Below, piece after piece: positions 5,594 to 10,048 of a stretch of 10,048 nucleotides of DNA. The DNA lies in the NCBI GenBank assembly GCA_964420455.1, contig CAYQTO010000140.1:1-10048 (forward strand). The letters run 5' to 3'. Each line of letters starts with the position of its first letter. The stretch's first letter is position 1. The notes under the pieces are model-generated. The model searched no databases, had not been told where the DNA came from, and saw nothing but the letters and a program-made list of their open reading frames with translations. A program made the position numbers and the translations under genes. The DNA comes from CAYQTO01 sp964420455. Its GTDB lineage: Bacteria; Sumerlaeota; Sumerlaeia; SLMS01.

Positions 5594-8551
5594 TTAGGGC
5601 GTAACGACGGTTTCGCGGAGATGTTCCCCAAGACGCTGGAACTCGAAGGTTACCCGGGCGAGGAGTTCCCCGCAGGTGGACGAGTCGCCATCGCGGGCGG
5701 CGGTCTCGAGGGCGAAGGCGGCCTCGCGGAGGGCCATGGCGCCGATGTTGGCGGAAGCTCCCTTAATGGTGTGGGCCTCGCGCCGGATGCGGTCCGCATC
5801 GGATTGCTCAACTGCTTGGCGGGTTGCCTCGAGCCGCGATGCCGTATCGGCAAGGAAGAGGTTAAGGATTTCGTTCATGAAGGTCCTGTCGCCGCCGTCA
5901 ATCGCGCGGAGCCGTGCGGGGTCGAAGAGCACGGGCTCCTGGCCGTTCCCGGTGTTGTTGGGGAGGGGCACCATTGTGGGAAGCGAAGGGGGATCTGGGG
6001 CAGGCTGGGTGCCTTTGGCAGCTTCGTCGGTCTGCGTTTCCGCCGGGAGGAAATCCAGGAACCTGGAGAGAACGTTCTGGAGCGCTCCGAGGGTGATGGG
6101 CTTGGCGAGGTAGTCGTCCATGCCTGCGGCGATGCAGCGTTCGCGGTCGCCGGCGAGGGCGTTGGCGGTGACGGCAATGATCGGGAGGCGGCGTTGGTTG
6201 GCCTCGAGCCGGCGGATCATGCGGGTGGCCTCGAAGCCGTCGACCTCTGGCATTTGGCAATCCATGAGGATCACGTCGGGTTGATCCGCGTGGTAGGCAT
6301 CGACAGCGGCTGCGCCGGTTTCCACACAGGTATATCCAAGGCCGAGACGGCGGAGCATTTCACAGAGGACGAGCTGGTTGGTGGGGTTGTCCTCTGCGAC
6401 GAGGACGCGGTAGGGGCGTCGGGCTCGCGCGAGGGCGGAGGAGGGCAGCAGGAGAACTTCGCCGGAGGCGCGTTCTGGCTCGGGAATATCGCCGGCGTCG
6501 CCGTGGGCGAGATCGATGGCGAAGGCAAACGTGGTGCCCTTGCCGGGCATCGAGTGGCAGGTGATGGCTCCGCCCATCGCCTCGACAAGTTGCTGGCTGA
6601 TGGCGAGCCCGAGACCGGTCCCTCCGAAGCGACGGGTCGTCGAGGAGTCCACCTGGCTGAAGGGCTTGAACAATCGGTTGAGAAGATGCGGAGGAATGCC
6701 GATGCCGGTGTCGGTAACCTCGAAGCGAAGACTGGAGTGGCCGTCGGTCCGGGGAACATCCCGGACGTGGAGGACCACCGATCCCTCCTCAGTGAACTTG
6801 ATGGCGTTGCCGACGAGGTTGAAGAGCACCTGGCGGAGGCGGGCGGAATCGCCGACGAAGGCGTGGGGGAACGTGGTCGGGGCATCGACGCGGAAGGAGA
6901 TGCGCTTGCGGCTGGCCTGAAACTCGAAGAGTTGGCCCACGCTGGAAAGAAGGCGGGAGAGGTCGAAGGGGGCGGACTCGAGCTCGAGGCGGCCGGCGTC
7001 GATCTTGGAAAAGTCGAGGATGGCATTGAGAATGGTGAGAAGGCTTTCGCCGGAGGAGCGAACGACGCGGAGGTAATCGGTCTGCTGTTGGTCGAGGCGG
7101 GTCAGGGTAAGGAGGTCCGCGACGCCGATGATGGCATTGAGGGGCGTGCGGATTTCGTGGCTCATGTTGGCGAGGAAGGAGGTTTTGGCGCGGGCGGCTT
7201 CTTCGGCGGCGAGCTTGGCGCGCCAGATCTGCTTCTCCATCTCGCGCTGCTCGGTGACGTCGCGGATGGTCGTCACGATGGCGTCCTCGCCGCGATAGCG
7301 CACCGGGCGGTCGGTCAACTCGGCAAGGAACTCGTGGCCGTCGCGGGCAAAGAAGCGGCATTCGTAACTGTCGCGGGAGATAAAGGCCTCGCGGCCGGAG
7401 ACGGAGGGGGTGCTTTCCGGCTTCACGGATTCATGGAGCTCGCGATTGAACAGGTCCTCCTCCCGCTCGCCGAGCATGTCGGCAAAGCGGGCGTTGGCAT
7501 CGAGGATCCGGCCGTTTCGGTGAATGGCAACGCCCTCGTTGGTCGAACGGGCCAGGCGGCGGAACCGTTCCTCGGACTCGCGGAGGGCTTCCTCGGCCAC
7601 TTGCCGGGCGGTGATGTCGGTGGCGATGGCCATCCCGCCGGACACCTTGCCATTCATGTCGAGGATCGGCAGGAAGTTGGTCTCAAACACCAGCCCTTCG
7701 AACTCGTTGATGGTGGTGAAGGTGTTGCCGTTAAGAACGTTGGTCCAGCATTCGACGAGGCTTTGGTTTTCCCCGATAATGTCCCAGATGCGCCGTCCCA
7801 CCTTAAACTGGTCGCCTGCACTCAGGTGTTCGAGACCGCGGCCACCGACAAAGTCGAGGACGCCGTCGCGGTCCACCGACAGGAGCACAACCGGCGCGCC
7901 GGCGAGGATCTGGCGCACTCGATTTTCCGTCTGCTCAAGCTGGCGCTGCTGCTCGACCTGCTTGGTGATGTCGACCAGGATGCCGTCGTGGCGGATCACA
8001 TTTCCATCGTCGTCGCGAATCACCCGGCCGCTGTCGCGGACCCATCGGATCGCCCCGTCGGACCGGACGATGCGGTACTCCATCTGGACCTGGCCGTGGC
8101 GGGTCAGGAGGGTGGTAAACTCGCGGGTCCGCTCCCTATCCTCGGGATGGACAGCCTCGAACCACAGCCGTGGGTTGCGGTAGAAGTCCTCGACTTTGTA
8201 GCCGTAGAGCGTCTCGGCGCCCTGGCTCATGTACAGCATCGAACCGGTGGCGGGACATCCGGACCAGACGACGGCGTCGAGCGATTCGATGATATCCTGG
8301 AGACGTTTGAGGGAGTCGGGCCCCCGCCGGACCGAGGCGACCCGCTTCTGCAGGTCGATGATGGCATGGGCAGCCAGCAACAGCCCGAGAAGACCGAGCC
8401 CGAGCCCGGTCCAAGAGAGGACAGCCGTGTGCATCCCGGGGCCGAAGAACAGTTGGGCGCCGTGGAGGAGGCCGCTGGCAACAATCAGAAGCACGACCGC
8501 GAGGCAGGCCGGGTGTCGGCAGACGAACCGGGCGGTGGAACGAAGGCTCAC
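5594..8551 (-). CDS. Hybrid sensor histidine kinase (2 TM, 3 PAS, HisKA, HATPase, REC, HPt)
   Basis: A 985-residue inner-membrane phosphorelay kinase. Two membrane helices (about 15-36 and 43-65) leave only a tiny external loop, so sensing is probably cytoplasmic or within the membrane. Three PAS domains follow (about 82-197, with a PAS_3-like EYRIVRSDGAIRWVRD core; 207-316; 325-436). HisKA carries H465 (MSHEIRTPLNAIIG). The ATPase has its N-box at N582, G1 at D614-TGIGIP and G2 at GGTGLGLA (643-650). The receiver (about 714-832) has E720/D721, phospho-acceptor D764, T795 and K817. A proline-rich linker (838-873) leads to an HPt domain with H927 (AHTIKGASANIGA). The full His-Asp-His relay of an ArcB/BarA-like kinase is thus intact, but the output response regulator is not in the window. 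The start is GTG 8549-8551 with GGAG 8 bases upstream. The signal is unknown; the PAS domains show no obvious heme or flavin motif. Confidence 0.97.
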   Translation of the reverse strand: MSLRSTARFVCRHPACLAVVLLIVASGLLHGAQLFFGPGMHTAVLSWTGLGLGLLGLLLAAHAIIDLQKRVASVRRGPDSLKRLQDIIESLDAVVWSGCPATGSMLYMSQGAETLYGYKVEDFYRNPRLWFEAVHPEDRERTREFTTLLTRHGQVQMEYRIVRSDGAIRWVRDSGRVIRDDDGNVIRHDGILVDITKQVEQQRQLEQTENRVRQILAGAPVVLLSVDRDGVLDFVGGRGLEHLSAGDQFKVGRRIWDIIGENQSLVECWTNVLNGNTFTTINEFEGLVFETNFLPILDMNGKVSGGMAIATDITARQVAEEALRESEERFRRLARSTNEGVAIHRNGRILDANARFADMLGEREEDLFNRELHESVKPESTPSVSGREAFISRDSYECRFFARDGHEFLAELTDRPVRYRGEDAIVTTIRDVTEQREMEKQIWRAKLAAEEAARAKTSFLANMSHEIRTPLNAIIGVADLLTLTRLDQQQTDYLRVVRSSGESLLTILNAILDFSKIDAGRLELESAPFDLSRLLSSVGQLFEFQASRKRISFRVDAPTTFPHAFVGDSARLRQVLFNLVGNAIKFTEEGSVVLHVRDVPRTDGHSSLRFEVTDTGIGIPPHLLNRLFKPFSQVDSSTTRRFGGTGLGLAISQQLVEAMGGAITCHSMPGKGTTFAFAIDLAHGDAGDIPEPERASGEVLLLPSSALARARRPYRVLVAEDNPTNQLVLCEMLRRLGLGYTCVETGAAAVDAYHADQPDVILMDCQMPEVDGFEATRMIRRLEANQRRLPIIAVTANALAGDRERCIAAGMDDYLAKPITLGALQNVLSRFLDFLPAETQTDEAAKGTQPAPDPPSLPTMVPLPNNTGNGQEPVLFDPARLRAIDGGDRTFMNEILNLFLADTASRLEATRQAVEQSDADRIRREAHTIKGASANIGAMALREAAFALETAARDGDSSTCGELLARVTFEFQRLGEHLRETVVTP

Positions 8552-8604
8552 GGTGCAGTCTCCATCGTGGAGGCGAAATCTCTCGGCGAGACGAGGGCAG
8601 CGGT

Positions 8605-8636
8605 CCCCCGGGCCGGGGGCGCAAGGAATGCTTGCG
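8605..8636. other. Two adjacent hairpins in the leader of the hybrid kinase gene
   Basis: CCCCCG (8605-8610), GGC, CGGGGG (8614-8619) forms a 6-bp all-GC stem with a 3-base loop. It abuts CGCAAG (8620-8625), GAATG, CTTGCG (8631-8636), a second 6-bp stem with a 5-base loop. They lie 54-85 bases upstream of the kinase GTG, so they would be in its mRNA leader, or be protein-binding dyads in the divergent region shared with the molybdate gene. There is no U-tract, so they do not look like a terminator. Confidence 0.4.
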
Positions 8637-8687
8637 TGCTCAATTCATTGACGTTGCAGGTGGGGATCGAGCGAGATTCCTGCATGG

Positions 8688-8696
8688 TGGTATAGT
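8688..8696 (+). promoter_or_regulatory. Extended -10 promoter element for the ModA-ModB gene
   Basis: TGG-TATAGT at 8688-8696 matches an extended -10 box (TGn TATAAT, five of six in the hexamer). No good -35 hexamer lies 16-18 bases upstream (8667-8674 is CG-rich and unlike TTGACA), which is tolerated in extended -10 promoters. Transcription would start near 8703, giving a leader of about 20 bases that contains the AAGGGG site at 8709-8714. Confidence 0.45.
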
Positions 8697-8708
8697 GAGG
8701 ACAACCGT

Positions 8709-8714
8709 AAGGGG
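8709..8714 (+). promoter_or_regulatory. Shine-Dalgarno-like site before the non-canonical modA-modB start
   Basis: AAGGGG at 8709-8714 is the only purine-rich site ahead of the molybdate gene. Nine bases later, in the coding frame, stands CTG at 8724-8726. No ATG, GTG or TTG follows in frame until GTG 8817, which lies inside the mature ModA sequence. The site therefore supports initiation at or close to 8724. Confidence 0.45.
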
Positions 8715-8723
8715 TTTCGTTCG

Positions 8724-10048
8724 CTGACTCTTCTGCAAACACTCGGCCGGATCGTTGTCCTGGCGCTGGCGGCGACCGTTTCTGCCGGCACCGCATGGGG
8801 AGGAACGACGCTGCGGGTGGCGGTGGCTTCGAACGCGGCGCCGGTGCTCGAGGAGTTGGCGGCGTCCTTCGAAGCGGTCACGGAGGATGTTACGGTAGAG
8901 CTGATAGCGACCTCGTCGGGGATTCTGGAGCGCCAGATCCGCAGTGGAGCACCGTACGACGTGTTCTTGTCCGCGGACGTGGCAAGGGTGGTGAGGCTCG
9001 CCCGGGAGGGTGTGATCGATCCCGAGACGGTGCGTCTTTATGCCTCCGGACGCCTTGTGGCGCTTTTCGCGCCCCGGGCGACGGCATCGGACCAACAGAT
9101 CGCCAAATCTTTGGAGGACGCCTGGAAGATCGCCCTGCCGAATCCGGAGCACGCGCCATATGGTGTGGCCGCACGCGCCTGGCTCGAGGGCCGCGGCCTG
9201 GGGCTGCGCGTGCAGGAGCGACTGGTGCTTGGCGAAAACGTCGGTCAGACCATCGAGTTTGTTCGATCCGGCAACGCAGACATCGGGTTTGTTCCGTTGT
9301 CGCTGGTGCGCGCGGGGGAGGATTACGTCGAGATTCCCGAGGGCGAGTACCCTCCAATCCTCCAGGCGATGGGGATACTGGCGGAGACGCCGCGCGGGGC
9401 GGAGGCACGGCGTTTCCTCGCGTTTCTCGAAACCCGCGAGTCGGAGGAAACCTTCCAACGGTTCGGATACGGCATCCCGGCCGACCGGATTCCAGCCGAG
9501 TTGCGCACCCCTCCGACGTCTGCCTCGCCCCGGCCCTTCGACTGGCGTCCGATTCTCCTCACCTTTCGCGTCGCGGTCGCCTCAACGCTGCTGGCGCTTC
9601 TGATTGGTGCGCCGCTGGGCTACTGGCTGGCGACCCACGCCTTTCCCGGCAAGGGGGTCGTGTCGGCGTTCGTGCTCCTGCCGCTGGTGCTGCCGCCAAC
9701 GGTGCTTGGGTATTATCTGCTGGTTCTGGTCGGTCGGGAGGGGCCGGTGGGGGAGGCGTGGGCGGCGTTAACCGGCGAACCGCTGGTGTTCACGACGCGG
9801 GCGGCGATCCTCGCGGCGTCGGTGGCCACGATCCCGATCGTGACGCGCCAGTTGGCATCGGCCTTCGAGGCGAGCGTCGATCCGGAGGTGATCGAGGCGG
9901 CGCGGCTCGATGGGGCAGGCGGCCCGCGGTTGTTCCTCTGGATTTACCTGCCATTGATCCGCCCCCACGTGCTGTCGGCGGCCACGATCGCCTACGCCCG
10001 GGCGGTGGGCGACTTTGGTGCGACGTTGATGGTGGCGGGAAACATCCC
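8724..10048 (+). CDS. Fused molybdate-binding protein ModA and permease ModB (3'-truncated, start uncertain)
   Basis: One uninterrupted frame runs from 8652 to the window end. Counting from CTG 8724, residues 1-24 look like a signal peptide (hydrophobic core around IVVLALAA, then SAGTA). ModA follows: TLRVAVASNAAP, SSGILERQIRSGAPYDVFLS plus AD, YASGRLVALF, NPEHAPYGVAARAWL, LGENVGQTIEFVRSGNADIG, and a RFGYGIP end. After an 11-residue Pro/Ser linker (262-272) comes ModB: TFRVAVAST (280-288), LPLVLPPTVLGYYLL, and the EAA loop EAARLDGAG; it is cut at residue 441. I read every codon across the junction and found no stop. The product would bind molybdate (or tungstate) outside the membrane and import it with a ModC ATPase, presumably just beyond the window. 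No ATG/GTG/TTG exists in frame upstream of 8817; either CTG 8724 initiates, or one G is missing from the run at 8711-8714, which would connect GTG 8695. Confidence 0.88.
   Translation, partial: MTLLQTLGRIVVLALAATVSAGTAWGGTTLRVAVASNAAPVLEELAASFEAVTEDVTVELIATSSGILERQIRSGAPYDVFLSADVARVVRLAREGVIDPETVRLYASGRLVALFAPRATASDQQIAKSLEDAWKIALPNPEHAPYGVAARAWLEGRGLGLRVQERLVLGENVGQTIEFVRSGNADIGFVPLSLVRAGEDYVEIPEGEYPPILQAMGILAETPRGAEARRFLAFLETRESEETFQRFGYGIPADRIPAELRTPPTSASPRPFDWRPILLTFRVAVASTLLALLIGAPLGYWLATHAFPGKGVVSAFVLLPLVLPPTVLGYYLLVLVGREGPVGEAWAALTGEPLVFTTRAAILAASVATIPIVTRQLASAFEASVDPEVIEAARLDGAGGPRLFLWIYLPLIRPHVLSAATIAYARAVGDFGATLMVAGNI

Noticed and set aside
8648..8676. TTGACG at 8648-8653 as a -35 box for the molybdate gene.
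   Set aside because: It lies 37 bases from TATAGT, far too distant, and the sequence at the correct spacing is not -10-like.
5501..8695. Plus-strand open frame of 1064 codons covering the whole hybrid kinase gene in antisense.
   Set aside because: The translation is Gly/Ala/Glu/Val-rich with no domain, no ribosome site stands out, and it is what GC-rich codon bias produces opposite a real gene. The minus strand has a complete, motif-perfect kinase.
8640..9458. Minus-strand frame of 272 codons opposite the molybdate gene.
   Set aside because: Arg/His/Pro-rich shadow; the plus strand encodes a continuous, highly characteristic ModA.

Overview
The window is a 10 kb stretch of GC-rich bacterial chromosome with ordinary protein-coding density. 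It holds no rRNA, tRNA, CRISPR array, insertion sequence or phage gene. Nine genes can be supported; the first and last are cut by the window edges. Several genes use GTG starts, and gaps between co-directional genes are short or negative. The sequence alone does not fix the taxon. It is a Gram-negative-type, GC-rich bacterium, because the DUF1365/DUF2878 lipid cluster and multi-PAS hybrid kinases are typical there. I would not go below that level.

Left part (1-1590): the C-terminal PUA domain of glutamate 5-kinase (proB, proline synthesis) converges on miaB, the radical-SAM tRNA methylthiotransferase on the minus strand. A good sigma70-like promoter lies just upstream of miaB. Middle left (1591-4573): a divergent 237-base intergenic region holds the miaB promoter and two inverted repeats with identical 11-base spacers. 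It leads into a tight four-gene plus-strand operon: a membrane delta-9-type acyl desaturase, an NTF2/SnoaL-like small protein, DUF1365 and DUF2878. This looks like a membrane-lipid modification operon. It resembles the cyclopropane/modified fatty acid cluster controlled by ECF sigma/ChrR in proteobacteria, but the cyclopropane synthase and FAD oxidoreductase usually found there are absent and a desaturase stands at the head.

Middle right (4570-8551): on the minus strand, a large membrane-anchored hybrid histidine kinase (two TM segments, three PAS domains, HisKA, HATPase, REC, HPt) is followed by an ABC-2-type ATPase with no permease in the window. The ATPase and DUF2878 genes end tail to tail, with both stop codons inside one CTAG. 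Right end (8700-10048): a plus-strand gene encodes one continuous polypeptide in which a molybdate-binding protein (ModA) is fused to the molybdate permease (ModB). It is open at the window end and has no ATG, GTG or TTG start in frame.

The most interesting points are the ModA-ModB fusion with its start-codon problem, and the desaturase-headed version of the DUF1365/DUF2878 cluster. I did not find a defence system, mobile element or clearly new molecular machine.
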